A stretch of DNA of 64,000 nt from Alcanivorax sp. (GTDB lineage Bacteria; Pseudomonadota; Gammaproteobacteria; Pseudomonadales; Alcanivoracaceae), in assembly GCF_002733835.1 (NCBI RefSeq), contig NZ_NVWY01000004.1:121340-185339 (forward strand). The letters run 5' to 3'. Below are positions 53,182 through 61,894 of this stretch, in pieces; positions within the stretch are counted from its first letter, which is position 1, and every line of letters begins with the position of its first letter. The notes under the pieces are model-generated. The model made no database searches. It worked only from the letters and a program-made list of their open reading frames with translations, and had not been told where the DNA came from. The position numbers and the translations under genes are program-made.

Positions 53182-53267
53182 ATGTCGGATTACGGCTACG
53201 CCTAATACGACCTACTTGAAAGGTCGTTTTTTGTAGGTCGAATTAGCCTGAAAGGCGTAATCCGACA
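53182..53267. repeat. Long imperfect palindromic intergenic element containing a terminator
   Basis: The left arm ATGTCGGATTACG...CCTAATACGACCTAC pairs with the right arm GTAGGTCGAATTAGCC...CGTAATCCGACA across about 85 bases. Inside it ACGACCT-ACTTGA-AAGGTCGT is followed by T6 (53207-53233), an intrinsic terminator on the plus strand. It fills the gap between the convergent DUF7931-like and TrmB-like genes. A partial copy is at 27412-27424. Confidence 0.85.
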
Positions 53268-53272
53268 GTCTT

Positions 53273-53950
53273 TCAATCCCTCGCCAGGCTTGCGGTCAAC
53301 TGCCAGACGGTTTGCCCGCTGGCCAGATACTTCTCTTCAAAATCCGTCGCGGCCTCCCCGTCTACCGCTAACTGCACCAGTACCGCGTCAATCTCACTGA
53401 TTGCCAGCGCCGCCTGAACCTCCTCAAGATAAACCAGCCAGTTGCTGCGCAACTCAAGTTCACCGCCCAACGCCAGCACGGAGGGCCACACCGGGTGCCC
53501 CTGCCAGCGCCGCTTCAGGTGGGCGCTTTTCGGCCAGGGATTCGGGTATAGGATCTGATGCCGGGCAAGTCCCCACTCGGCCTGCGCCATCAGGCGCCAT
53601 AACCCGGTGCAGTCCGCACGCAAGAACAGCAGATTCTCCGGCGGCTGCAACCAACGGCGACCGCCGCGCTCCAGCCGGTTGGCCGACTGATCCACACCGA
53701 CCACCAACGCCTCCGGGTTCGCCTGCGCCAACAGCACGGAGGAGCGCCCCGTGCCACAGCCGGAATCCAGCATTAGCGGGCGATCTGCCCCTTGGTCATC
53801 GCGCCAGGCCCGGGCCTGCTCGAAGGCACGACGGTCGTGGTCGGCGATGGGAGCCCGCCAGGCCGACGCCAGGTGGCGGCGCACCACTTTTTCCAGATCA
53901 ACATGGACACCCGACTGGTTCGAGCTAACCGCACGGCTATTGGCAAACAT
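53273..53950 (-). CDS. TrmB-like SAM-dependent methyltransferase
   Basis: A 225-residue methyltransferase resembling tRNA (guanine-N7)-methyltransferase TrmB. The YPNPWPKSAHLKRRW phrase corresponds to the TrmB PDPWPKxRHxKRR motif, and the SAM loop is LDSGCGTGRSSVLLA where TrmB normally reads EIGFGxG. The C-terminal TrmB specificity elements appear shortened. It may be a paralogue with altered substrate. The start is set at ATG 53950 (MFANSRAVSSNQSG); the frame is open further upstream. Confidence 0.82.
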   Translation of the reverse strand: MFANSRAVSSNQSGVHVDLEKVVRRHLASAWRAPIADHDRRAFEQARAWRDDQGADRPLMLDSGCGTGRSSVLLAQANPEALVVGVDQSANRLERGGRRWLQPPENLLFLRADCTGLWRLMAQAEWGLARHQILYPNPWPKSAHLKRRWQGHPVWPSVLALGGELELRSNWLVYLEEVQAALAISEIDAVLVQLAVDGEAATDFEEKYLASGQTVWQLTASLARD

Positions 53951-54122
53951 GGCATTCCTGAATGGCGAAGCGACTGACGGGACGCACATTGTAGGCATGG
54001 TGGGCGCCAGTGCCAGCCCCTGGCAGGATTTCATCGCCACCACCCTACTGGCGAGCCGCTGCGGGCAGCGCTACTGTAGAGAGAGTCGGAACCCCGCAAC
54101 CACCGACCTCTGCGAGGACACC

Positions 54123-54887
54123 ATGCGCCTGTGCCTGACACTGCTTGTTATCATGCTCACCCTCCCCGGCCTGTCTTCGGCCGACGATATGAGCATTCAT
54201 GTGCTGGAGCGCCCGGACGCTCCCGCCCTGGCCCCTGTGATTGAGCCATTATTGCCTGCAGGCGGCTCCGTTCGCGCCTATCGCGGCAAGCTGATTGTGC
54301 GCACCACCGAGGCCAGCATGCAGGAGCTGCAAAGCGTACTCGGCGGCCTGAAAGCCACCCCCTCAACCCTGATCGTGCATCTGCGACGCCAACAAGGCAG
54401 CAGCAGCCAACAAGGTGGTATCGATTCCAGCGTTGGTGGTCGAATCGAGTCCGGCCAGGCGCCTGTGATTCAGGGCGAGGTTCGCATCGGCCAGCAGAGC
54501 CAGCAACAGCAGCGCGAGGATCATTACCAGATTCGTACTCTTAGTGGTTACCCGGCCAATGTGAGCCAAGGCACCCTGGTCGCCCTCAGCGGTGGTTATT
54601 ACGGCACCACCTTCGCGCAACTGGATCAGGGGATTCAGGTAACACCACAACTGACCCCGGACGGCAGCGTGGTGCTACAAATCAGCCAGCGCTTTGATCA
54701 ACCGGCCAGCCACAACATCGCCCGCACCCAGCACAGCGCCACCACCTTGCGGGTCACGCCGGGCCGCTGGCAGCCCATGGGCAGTATCACCGTGACGCAG
54801 AGCGGAAGCCGTCAGAGCATTGGAGGCTATCAAAGCGGGCAGCGAAGCATGACCTTGCCGCTGGAGGTGATGGTGGAACAAGAGTAG
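54123..54887 (+). CDS. Small periplasmic secretin-like protein
   Basis: A 254-residue exported protein. The signal peptide (MRLCLTLLVIMLTLPGLSSA, cut before DDMS) has no lipobox. Residues 40-85 (VRAYRGKLIVRTTEASMQELQSVL and following) resemble a secretin N1/NolW subdomain. A Ser/Gln-rich linker follows (85-125). The C-terminal part has GIQVTPQLTPDGSVVLQISQ and TTLRVTPGRWQPMGSI, close to the core strands of T2SS/T4P secretins, but it is far too short for a gated channel. ATG 54123 has GAGG 6 bases upstream. It stands alone between convergent neighbours. Role unknown; it might be a pilotin or assembly factor for a secretin, or a remnant. Confidence 0.78.
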   Translation: MRLCLTLLVIMLTLPGLSSADDMSIHVLERPDAPALAPVIEPLLPAGGSVRAYRGKLIVRTTEASMQELQSVLGGLKATPSTLIVHLRRQQGSSSQQGGIDSSVGGRIESGQAPVIQGEVRIGQQSQQQQREDHYQIRTLSGYPANVSQGTLVALSGGYYGTTFAQLDQGIQVTPQLTPDGSVVLQISQRFDQPASHNIARTQHSATTLRVTPGRWQPMGSITVTQSGSRQSIGGYQSGQRSMTLPLEVMVEQE

Positions 54888-54923
54888 CTGCAGGACAGGC
54901 TCGCAGGTGAGGCCCCGATTCCT

Positions 54924-55044
54924 GCTGTAGGAGCGTCGCTGGCGGCGCGATTTCGGCGTAAGGGTTAGAGCCCATCATCAACCCGCTAGACAAATCCGCA
55001 TCCTCGCTGCGCGAGGTTCGCACCCTGAACGGTGCTCCTACAGC
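54924..55044. repeat. REP doublet (REPIN-like) element
   Basis: GCTGTAGGAGC (54924-54934) and its exact reverse complement GCTCCTACAGC (55034-55044) bound about 120 bases. The left side continues as GTCGCTGGCGGCGCGAT, and a separate hairpin CCTCGC-TGC-GCGAGG lies near 55003-55017. The GTAGGAGCG start is the signature of Pseudomonas-type REP sequences. Confidence 0.65.
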
Positions 55045-55103
55045 GGCTTTGTAGAAAGCCCATGGGTTAGGGATCACCCTTCCTGCCGAGTAAAAGCCAC
55101 CCA

Positions 55104-55134
55104 CAAAAAAGCCCCGGCTAGCGGGGCTTTTTTT
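55104..55134. terminator. Bidirectional intrinsic terminator after glcB
   Basis: AAAAAA-GCCCCG-GCTAG-CGGGGC-TTTTTTT, 16 bases beyond the glcB stop on the minus strand and usable on both strands. Confidence 0.92.
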
Positions 55135-55149
55135 GCTGTGCTGAACGCC

Positions 55150-57309
55150 TTACTTGGCTTTCAGCTCACGGCGACGACGGTGCAGAACCGGCTCGGTGTA
55201 GCCGCTTGGCTGTGCGCAGCCTTCGAATACCAGCTCACAGGCTGCCTGGAAGGCAACGGAGCCGTCGAAGTCCTTGGCCATGGGCACGTAGTCCGGGTCG
55301 TTGGCATTCTGACGATCCACCACTTCCGCCATGCGCTTCATGGTTTCCAGTACCTGCTCTTTGCTGCAGATTCCATGATGCAACCAGTTGGCCACGTGCT
55401 GGCTGGAAATCCGCAGGGTCGCGCGGTCTTCCATCAGCCCCACATCCTTGATGTCCGGCACCTTGGAGCAACCCACGCCACTATCAATCCAGCGCACCAC
55501 ATAACCCAGCATCCCCTGGGCGTTGTTATCCAGCTCCTGCTGGATTTCTTCGGCGGTCAGTTCGCGGGTCAGCAACGGGATGGTGAGGATGTCGTCCAGG
55601 GACGCACGGGTGCGGCTGGCCAGCTTTTCCTGAACCTCTGCCACGTTGATTTCATGGTAATGGGTCACGTGCAGCGTGGCTGCAGTGGGTGACGGTACCC
55701 AGGCACAGTTGGCACCGGCTTTCGGGTGACCGGCCTTGTTGGCCATCATCTGCGCCATTTCGTCTGGCATTGCCCACATGCCTTTACCGATCTGGGCGTG
55801 ACCTTTCAGGCCGCATTCCAGGCCGATGTCCACGTTCCAGTCTTCGTAGGCGCCAATCCACGGCAGGGCTTTCATTTCACCCTTGGGTGCCATGGGGCCC
55901 GCTTCCATGGAGGTGTGCATTTCGTCACCGGTGCGATCCAAGAAGCCGGTGTTGATGAAGATGACACGCTCCTTCGCCTGACGGATACACTCCTTCAGGT
56001 TCACCGTGGTGCGACGCTCTTCATCCATAATGCCAATTTTCAAGGTGTTAGCAGGCAAACCTAAAGCTTTTTCTACACGCTCGAACAGCTCAACCGCAAA
56101 GGCCACTTCTTCCGGGCCATGCATTTTCGGCTTCACGATATACACGGAGCCGGTGCGGCTGTTGCTCAGCTTGTTGATGTTCTTCAGGTCATGCATGGCG
56201 GCCAGCACGGTAACCATGCCATCCATAATGCCTTCCGGAGTTTCTTCACCGTTGTGTAGAATCGCCGGGTTGGTCATCAGGTGACCCACGTTGCGAACCA
56301 GCAGCAGTGAACGACCGTGCAGGGTCAAAGTGGAGCCGTCCAGTGCGGTGTATTCACGGTCCGCGTTCATGGAGCGGGTCATGGTCTTGCCGCCTTTCTG
56401 GAAGCTTTCTTCCAGGTCCCCTTTCATCAAACCGGCCCAGTTGCGGTACACCTCGACCTTGTCTTCCGCGTCAACGGCGGCAACGGAATCTTCGCAATCC
56501 TGGATGGTGGTGATGGCGGATTCCAGCAGCACGTCTTTCATGTTGGCCGCATCGTCAGCCCCGATCGGGTGGCTGGCGTCGAACTGGATTTCTGCGTGCA
56601 GGTTGTTGTGCTTCACCAGCACACCAGTGGGTGCGGCGGCATCGCCCAGGTAACCCTGCAGCTGGGATTCATCTTTCAGACCGGTTTTTTCTGAACCCAG
56701 GGACACAACCAGCTTGCCGTCTTCGATGGCGTAACCAGTGCTGTCCTTGTGGGAGCCGCTGGCCAGCGGGAAATAGTTGTCCAGGAAGTCACGGGCCCAG
56801 GCAATCACCTTGGCGCCGCGCTTGGGGTTGTAGGCGCCGCCTTTTTCGGCACCGCCTTCGTCGGAGATTACGTCGGTGCCGTAGAGGGCATCGTACAGGC
56901 TGCCCCAGCGCGCGTTGGCCGCGTTCAGGGCAAAGCGCGCATTCTTCACCGGCACCACCAGCTGCGGGCCGGCGATGGTGGCAATTTCGGCATCCACGTT
57001 CTCGGTGGTGACGTTGAAGTCGTCACCTTCAGGCAGCAGGTAACCGATTTCAGTCAGGAACTGCTTGTACTCAGCCATGTCGATGGCTTGCCCCGTGCGG
57101 GCCTTGTGCCAGGCGTCGATCTGCTTCTGCAGGTCGTCACGTTTGGCCAACAGCGCCTTGTTCTTGGGGGCCAGGTCATTGAGGATGCTTTCCAGCTCGG
57201 CCCAGAAGTGTTCCGGGTCGACGCCGGTACCCGGCGCAATCTCATTGACTACCAGATCATGGAGTTCGGCGGCGATTTCCAGGCCACCCTTCTGAATACG
57301 ATCGGTCAT
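55150..57309 (-). CDS. glcB: Malate synthase G
   Basis: Condenses glyoxylate with acetyl-CoA to malate, completing the glyoxylate cycle during growth on acetate or fatty acids. The 719-residue G-type enzyme has [49 protein letters not shown] (in parts, catalytic Arg and metal-site Glu) and the C-terminal CxQP-region [11 protein letters not shown] with the catalytic Asp before it. Isocitrate lyase is not in this window. GTAGGAG precedes the start. Confidence 0.97.
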   Translation of the reverse strand: MTDRIQKGGLEIAAELHDLVVNEIAPGTGVDPEHFWAELESILNDLAPKNKALLAKRDDLQKQIDAWHKARTGQAIDMAEYKQFLTEIGYLLPEGDDFNVTTENVDAEIATIAGPQLVVPVKNARFALNAANARWGSLYDALYGTDVISDEGGAEKGGAYNPKRGAKVIAWARDFLDNYFPLASGSHKDSTGYAIEDGKLVVSLGSEKTGLKDESQLQGYLGDAAAPTGVLVKHNNLHAEIQFDASHPIGADDAANMKDVLLESAITTIQDCEDSVAAVDAEDKVEVYRNWAGLMKGDLEESFQKGGKTMTRSMNADREYTALDGSTLTLHGRSLLLVRNVGHLMTNPAILHNGEETPEGIMDGMVTVLAAMHDLKNINKLSNSRTGSVYIVKPKMHGPEEVAFAVELFERVEKALGLPANTLKIGIMDEERRTTVNLKECIRQAKERVIFINTGFLDRTGDEMHTSMEAGPMAPKGEMKALPWIGAYEDWNVDIGLECGLKGHAQIGKGMWAMPDEMAQMMANKAGHPKAGANCAWVPSPTAATLHVTHYHEINVAEVQEKLASRTRASLDDILTIPLLTRELTAEEIQQELDNNAQGMLGYVVRWIDSGVGCSKVPDIKDVGLMEDRATLRISSQHVANWLHHGICSKEQVLETMKRMAEVVDRQNANDPDYVPMAKDFDGSVAFQAACELVFEGCAQPSGYTEPVLHRRRRELKAK

Positions 57310-57540
57310 GGTGCTCCTACCCTTCTGGTCGAGAGAATCTTGGTTAATCGGGACGTTCGGGGAAAATCCGGCAACCGGTCGGCATCAACACGCCGCCGTC
57401 TGGATTATCGCGAAACCCCGGGGAAACGGTTCAAGGCGCGTAAAGACGGGCGCCCTGAAATAAGGCGACGGCATTTTACCGGAAACGGCGCCGTGAATCA
57501 TGTTTAGCGGTAAACAAACTCGAAACTGCTGTTTTTTTGA

Positions 57541-58392
57541 TCAGGCGAACAGGTTAACCACATCCAGCCGATGTGCCTGTTCACCGCCCTGCTGCTGACC
57601 CTGCTCCAGGTTTTCAAAGTCGAACAGGCGGGTGTCTGCCAGCTGGGAAGGAGCAATGTTCTGTACCGCCGCAAAGATATTTTCAATGCGTCCCGGCTGT
57701 TGCTTGTCCCATTGCTGCAACATGTCCTTGATCACCTGGCGCTGCAGGTTCTTCTGGGAACCACAGAGGTTGCAGGGAATAATCGGGTACTCTTTCAGGG
57801 CGGAAAACTCGATGATGTCCTTCTCACGGCAATAAGCCAGCGGGCGAATCACCACATTGCGGTTGTCATCGCTGCGCAGCTTGGGGGGCATGGCCTTCAT
57901 CTTGCCGCCGTAGAACATGTTCAGGAACAGGGTTTCGACGATGTCATCCCGGTGGTGGCCAAGGGCAATCTTGTTGGCACCGATTTCCTCGGCAAACCCG
58001 TACAGGCTGCCCCGGCGCAGGCGTGAACACAGGCCACAGGTGGTCTTGCCCTCCGGCACCTTCTCCTTGACGATGGAATAGGTGTCCTTTTCCAGGATAT
58101 GGTAGGCCACGCCTTCTTTTTCCAGATACTCGGGCAGGATGTGCTCCGGGAACCCGGGTTGTTTCTGGTCCAGGTTCACCGCTACCAGCTCGAAATTGAC
58201 CGGCGCGGAGTGCTGAAGATTGCGCAGAATCTCCAGCATGGTGTAGGAATCCTTGCCGCCGGACAGACACACCATCACCTTGTCACCCTCACTGATCATG
58301 TTGAAATCAGCAATGGCGCGGCCCGTTTCCCGCCGCAGCTTCTTCTGCAGCTTGTTAAGGCGAGTCCGTTGTTTGGCGTCCAGCGTGTCCAT
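57541..58392 (-). CDS. ttcA: tRNA 2-thiocytidine biosynthesis protein TtcA
   Basis: Thiolates cytidine 32 of several tRNAs using an iron-sulfur cluster. The 283-residue protein has the PP-loop SGGKDS (44-49), C119-x2-C122 (CGLC) and C207-x2-C210 (CNLC). ATG 58392 is chosen for its AAAGGG ribosome binding site; an earlier ATG 14 codons upstream is less likely. It lies 231 bases upstream of glcB on the same strand. Confidence 0.96.
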   Translation of the reverse strand: MDTLDAKQRTRLNKLQKKLRRETGRAIADFNMISEGDKVMVCLSGGKDSYTMLEILRNLQHSAPVNFELVAVNLDQKQPGFPEHILPEYLEKEGVAYHILEKDTYSIVKEKVPEGKTTCGLCSRLRRGSLYGFAEEIGANKIALGHHRDDIVETLFLNMFYGGKMKAMPPKLRSDDNRNVVIRPLAYCREKDIIEFSALKEYPIIPCNLCGSQKNLQRQVIKDMLQQWDKQQPGRIENIFAAVQNIAPSQLADTRLFDFENLEQGQQQGGEQAHRLDVVNLFA

Positions 58393-58497
58393 GGGAACCC
58401 TTTCTATATCTGTGTAACAGTCATCACGCTTCATCCAACATCAATGGCGCGAGAACCGGCTTGTGCGTGAAGCGTGTTGCGTGCCGCGTGAGAGCGT

Positions 58498-59295
58498 TTA
58501 TGTGACCTTCATTTTGCGGATCAGTCGACGGTACAGCGAGGGAGCCCAGCGTTTCAGGTAGATGCCCGCCCCTTCGCGGCCGGCGATGATAACCTGATCA
58601 CGGCCCCGCTGCACGGCTTCGACCAGCCGTTTGGCGCATTCTTCCGGGGCCATGGCGGTCTGCTGGGCGTCGTCCATGGTGCCCTGGCGAGAGCCATCGG
58701 CGGTAAGGGCGTTGACCGACACCTGGGTGCGAATAAAGCCGGGCATCACCAGCGTCACGCGGATGCCCTGATCATACTCTTCCGCCCGCAGGGACTCGAA
58801 GAAGCCATGCAAGGCGTGCTTGCTGGCGCTGTAGGCGCTACGCAGCGGCGTTGGCAGCTCCCCCACCAGGGAGGTAATCACCACAAAACGTCCACCCCCT
58901 TGCTCTTTCAGCCAGGGAAGCACGGCCTTGGTCAGCGCCACGGTGCCGAAGAAATTCACCTCCATGATCTGGCGATCCACGGACAGATCCGTGTCGGCCA
59001 CCAGTGAGCGCTGGGAAATCCCGCCATTGTGCACCACCTGGTCCAGCCGTCCGCAGGCCTGCCTGACCCGCTCCACGGCTGGCGCCATGGCCTCACTCTG
59101 GCCAAGGTCCAGCGGCAGCACTACGTGCTCTTCGCTGTTCACCAGCCCGCCACACACTCGCTCCAGCTCTTCTTGCCGGCGAGCGGACAGCACCAGCCTG
59201 GCTCCGCGACGGGCATATTCCTTTGCCAACGCTTCACCAATCCCGGAGGATGCCCCGGTAATCCAGACGACCCTGCCAGCCAGCGACTCAGACAT
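58498..59295 (-). CDS. Short-chain dehydrogenase/reductase
   Basis: A 265-residue classical SDR with the NAD(P) motif TGASSGIG (13-20), NGG(I) at 90-93, and the catalytic set S142, Y155, K159. The arginine-rich strand after beta-2 (SARRQEEL) favours NADPH. The Y-x-A-S-K-H-A-L-x-G-F phrase is that of the DHRS7/YohE-like group, and the basic C-terminal tail (KRWAPSLYRRLIRKMK) may attach to membrane. ATG 59295 has GAGGGAA upstream. Substrate unknown, perhaps a lipid-derived ketone or aldehyde. Confidence 0.9.
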   Translation of the reverse strand: MSESLAGRVVWITGASSGIGEALAKEYARRGARLVLSARRQEELERVCGGLVNSEEHVVLPLDLGQSEAMAPAVERVRQACGRLDQVVHNGGISQRSLVADTDLSVDRQIMEVNFFGTVALTKAVLPWLKEQGGGRFVVITSLVGELPTPLRSAYSASKHALHGFFESLRAEEYDQGIRVTLVMPGFIRTQVSVNALTADGSRQGTMDDAQQTAMAPEECAKRLVEAVQRGRDQVIIAGREGAGIYLKRWAPSLYRRLIRKMKVT

Positions 59296-59343
59296 AGAAT
59301 TTCCCTCGAACCATGACAATGGCCAAGCTTAATGCCCCAACCC

Positions 59344-59372
59344 AAAAACAAAAAGCGCGGCCAGGCCGCGCT
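59344..59372 (-). terminator. Intrinsic terminator after the acyl-CoA dehydrogenase operon
   Basis: AGCGCGGC-CTG-GCCGCGCT stem (59354-59372) followed on the minus strand by TTTTGTTTTT. It lies beyond the heptamer repeat that follows the operon. Confidence 0.85.
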
Positions 59373-59383
59373 CTTCTTTTTTC

Positions 59384-59435
59384 GCTTGTAGCTTGTAGCT
59401 TGTAGCTTGTAGCTCGTAGCTCGTAGCTCGTAGCT
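59384..59435. repeat. 7-bp tandem repeat, seven units
   Basis: GCTTGTA occurs four times and then GCTCGTA three times, ending in GCT. It lies between the stop of the acyl-CoA dehydrogenase gene and its terminator, where it is non-coding on both strands. Confidence 0.97.
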
Positions 59436-59442
59436 ATTTTTC

Positions 59443-60642
59443 CTATTTCAGCTCTTTGGACGACAGCCCAAGCAAGTGCCTTGCCACGATCAGCTGCTGG
59501 ATCTGCTGTGTGCCTTCAAAGATATCGATAATCTTTGAATCGCGGGCCAGTTTTTCCAGCAGGGTGCGCTCTGAGTAACCCAGCTCACCACACAACGCCA
59601 CACACTTAAGTGTCACATCGTTCCCCATACGCCCCGCCTTGGCTTTACACATGGAAGCTTCACGGGAATTGGGCTGGCCATTGTCGGCCATCCAGGCGGC
59701 CTTCAGCGTCATCAGGCGGGCCGCTTCCAGGGCCGCTTCCAGCCGGTAGAGCTCCAGTTCGCGGGCTGTCGAGTTATAAGGTAGTTTCGAGAAATCCGCC
59801 TCAAGCCCTTCTTTTTCAAACACTTCACGGGTTATTTCCAGCGCCGCACGCGCCACGCCCAAGGCCATGGCAGCCACTTGGGGGCGAGTGTTGTCGAATG
59901 TCTGCATCACTCCGCCAAAGGCTTTTTTACGCGCCTCCTCGGTATCTCCCACCTCGGCGGAACCGAGAATATGATCCTTGGGAATCCGGCAATTATTGAA
60001 CGCCAACGCGGCGGTATCCGACACCCGCAGGCCCATCTTGTCTTCCACACGCACCAGCTGCACGCCAGGATTATCACGGGGCACGATAAAAGACTTGATC
60101 GCCGCCTTGCCCAGGGTTTTGTCCAGCGTGGCCCAAACGACAATGGCATCGCAGCGCTGACCGGCGGTGCAGTAGATTTTCTCGCCGTTAAGCACCCATT
60201 CATCCCCATCGGCCACCGCAGTGGTCGCAACCGCAGCGGAATCGGAGCCCGCGCCCGGCTCGGTAATCGCCATGGCGCAGTACAGTTTGCCGTATTTTTC
60301 CTTCTGCTCCGGGGTGCCCACCGCCATGATCGCAGCATTGCCAAGCCCGCTGGCGCCAGGGATCGACAGCATCAGCCCCACATCTCCCCAGCACATGGCT
60401 TCTACGCCCATGATGCCCATCATGTTGCTGCCATTTTTTATGCCGTCGCTCCCCCCGTCTTTCTTGCCTCCAGCACGGGGCATGGCCGCCATCATCTGCG
60501 CAACCGGCTTGAGCTCTTCCGGCGTATCACAGTGTTCAATAGCGTCGTACTTGCGCGCGATGGGACGAAAAACGCCACTGGCCAATTGCTGCGCCATTTT
60601 CTGGGTTTGTGTGAGCTTTTCCGGCAATTCCAGATTAATCAT
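59443..60642 (-). CDS. Acyl-CoA dehydrogenase, catalytically complete subunit
   Basis: A 399-residue FAD enzyme of beta-oxidation. The flavin-binding phrase CAMAITEPGAGSD (122-134), the second flavin strand and the GTQQIQ C-terminal helix are intact, with the catalytic base at E376 in DIFEGTQQIQ. Several positions depart from FadE. It is 9 bases downstream of a second acyl-CoA dehydrogenase gene that lacks the base, so the two may form a heteromer. GGAG precedes the start. Confidence 0.93.
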   Translation of the reverse strand: MINLELPEKLTQTQKMAQQLASGVFRPIARKYDAIEHCDTPEELKPVAQMMAAMPRAGGKKDGGSDGIKNGSNMMGIMGVEAMCWGDVGLMLSIPGASGLGNAAIMAVGTPEQKEKYGKLYCAMAITEPGAGSDSAAVATTAVADGDEWVLNGEKIYCTAGQRCDAIVVWATLDKTLGKAAIKSFIVPRDNPGVQLVRVEDKMGLRVSDTAALAFNNCRIPKDHILGSAEVGDTEEARKKAFGGVMQTFDNTRPQVAAMALGVARAALEITREVFEKEGLEADFSKLPYNSTARELELYRLEAALEAARLMTLKAAWMADNGQPNSREASMCKAKAGRMGNDVTLKCVALCGELGYSERTLLEKLARDSKIIDIFEGTQQIQQLIVARHLLGLSSKELK

Positions 60643-60651
60643 GTTGTTCTC

Positions 60652-61746
60652 CTACACCATCAGGCTGCCGTGAAGCACGGCAATGCTGCGCAAGTTCCGG
60701 TACCACATTTCCAGCGGGTAATCGCGAACGAAGCCCGCTCCGCCAAACAACTGGATGCCGTTGGTGCCAATTTCCATGGCCTTCTCCATGCACAGCAGCT
60801 GCGCCAGATAGGCTTCCTTGTGGAAATCCAGCCCTTGTTCGGCCCGACTGGCGGCACGTAGCATCATCAGCCGCATCCCTTCGATCTCGATGGCCATGTT
60901 AGCCACCATGAATGCCACGGACTGGCGCCAGGCAATGGGCTCGCCAAAGGCCTTGCGTTCATTCACGTAGGGGATCGCGTATTCCATCACTGCCTGACAG
61001 CAGCCCACCGCCAGCGCACACTGACCAATACGCGACAGCCCCAGCAGCCGGTCCAGATCGAAATGGGCCAACCGGTCGGCCTCGGGCACGGTCACCGATT
61101 CCAACGTCAGCGTGGCCGGTTCTGCACTGCGCAGTCCCATGTACGCCTCCGCCTGAATGGTCAGGCCGGCCGCGTCTTTCGGAACGATAAAGGCGGATAC
61201 CTCTCCCTTTTCCGCCGCCACCATCACAAACCACTCACATTGCTCGGCCAACGGCACCAGGCTCTTCACTCCATTGAGCACCACTTGCCCGTTTGCACTT
61301 TGTGCCGTGGTAGCTGGCGACGACGGCTCGAAAGTGGCGCGCGGCTCCGTCAGCGCGATGGCCGCACCGGTAAAGGTTTCCGTGGCCATGGCAGGCAACC
61401 AGCGTTCCTGCTGCTCGTCGCTACCGAAATCCACCAGGGCGTTGACGGCAGCCATGGGCTGCAAGGCCGCCAGGGTATGAGAAATATCCCCCTCGGCCAG
61501 ATCTTCCACTGCCAGTGCATTGGAGAGCGGCGAACGTGGCATGCCCACACCGCCCAGAGCTTCCGGCATGGGCATCAACGCCAGGCCAAAACCGGCGATG
61601 CTGTTTAACAGTTCACCATTCGCCTTTGCTGCGTCATCCGCTGCGCGCGATTGCGGAAACAGGGAATCACGCACCATCTTGCGCATTCCTTCACGGGTCA
61701 TGCGCTGTTCTTCGGTTAATGTCAGGTCAAAAAGCGGTGTGGACAT
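60652..61746 (-). CDS. Acyl-CoA dehydrogenase-like subunit lacking the catalytic glutamate
   Basis: A 364-residue acyl-CoA dehydrogenase-fold protein. The N-terminal helical domain, ALTEPRATFEP (degenerate flavin loop, usually TEPxAGSD), the central beta domain and LFGGAGFVRDYPLEMWYRNLRSI are present. Where active enzymes read YEGT, this protein reads LHGS and then ends after three more residues, so the usual catalytic Glu is a His and the last helix is missing. Unpaired, it may be inactive; with its neighbour it could form an alpha2beta2 enzyme. GAGG lies 7 bases upstream. Confidence 0.9.
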   Translation of the reverse strand: MSTPLFDLTLTEEQRMTREGMRKMVRDSLFPQSRAADDAAKANGELLNSIAGFGLALMPMPEALGGVGMPRSPLSNALAVEDLAEGDISHTLAALQPMAAVNALVDFGSDEQQERWLPAMATETFTGAAIALTEPRATFEPSSPATTAQSANGQVVLNGVKSLVPLAEQCEWFVMVAAEKGEVSAFIVPKDAAGLTIQAEAYMGLRSAEPATLTLESVTVPEADRLAHFDLDRLLGLSRIGQCALAVGCCQAVMEYAIPYVNERKAFGEPIAWRQSVAFMVANMAIEIEGMRLMMLRAASRAEQGLDFHKEAYLAQLLCMEKAMEIGTNGIQLFGGAGFVRDYPLEMWYRNLRSIAVLHGSLMV

Positions 61747-61768
61747 ACAAGGGCCTCATCCCGGCAAG

Positions 61769-61782
61769 CAAACGATTGTTTG
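61769..61782. promoter_or_regulatory. PsrA-like operator upstream of the acyl-CoA dehydrogenase operon
   Basis: CAAAC-GATT-GTTTG is a perfect inverted repeat that fits the C/GAAAC-N(2-4)-GTTTG/C site described for PsrA, the TetR-family fatty-acid regulator of Pseudomonas. It lies 23-36 bases upstream of the start at 61746, where a bound repressor would block transcription. Confidence 0.65.
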
Positions 61783-61894
61783 AACAACAGTTTGTCACTG
61801 GCTGTCTACCACCGACAATGACAGGTCTGTGACCCCGGACGATAAAAACGGTAAAGTTGACTAAAAATACAACAATCATTCGGCTAGGCGCCTG

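Noticed and set aside
57311..57320. GTAGGAGCAC resembling the REP core
   Set aside because: It is the glcB ribosome binding region; a short match without inverted partner.
57522..57535. GAAAC-TGCT-GTTTT, a second PsrA-like site upstream of glcB
   Set aside because: The last base breaks the consensus, and the site is over 210 bases from glcB and next to the ttcA stop; likely chance.
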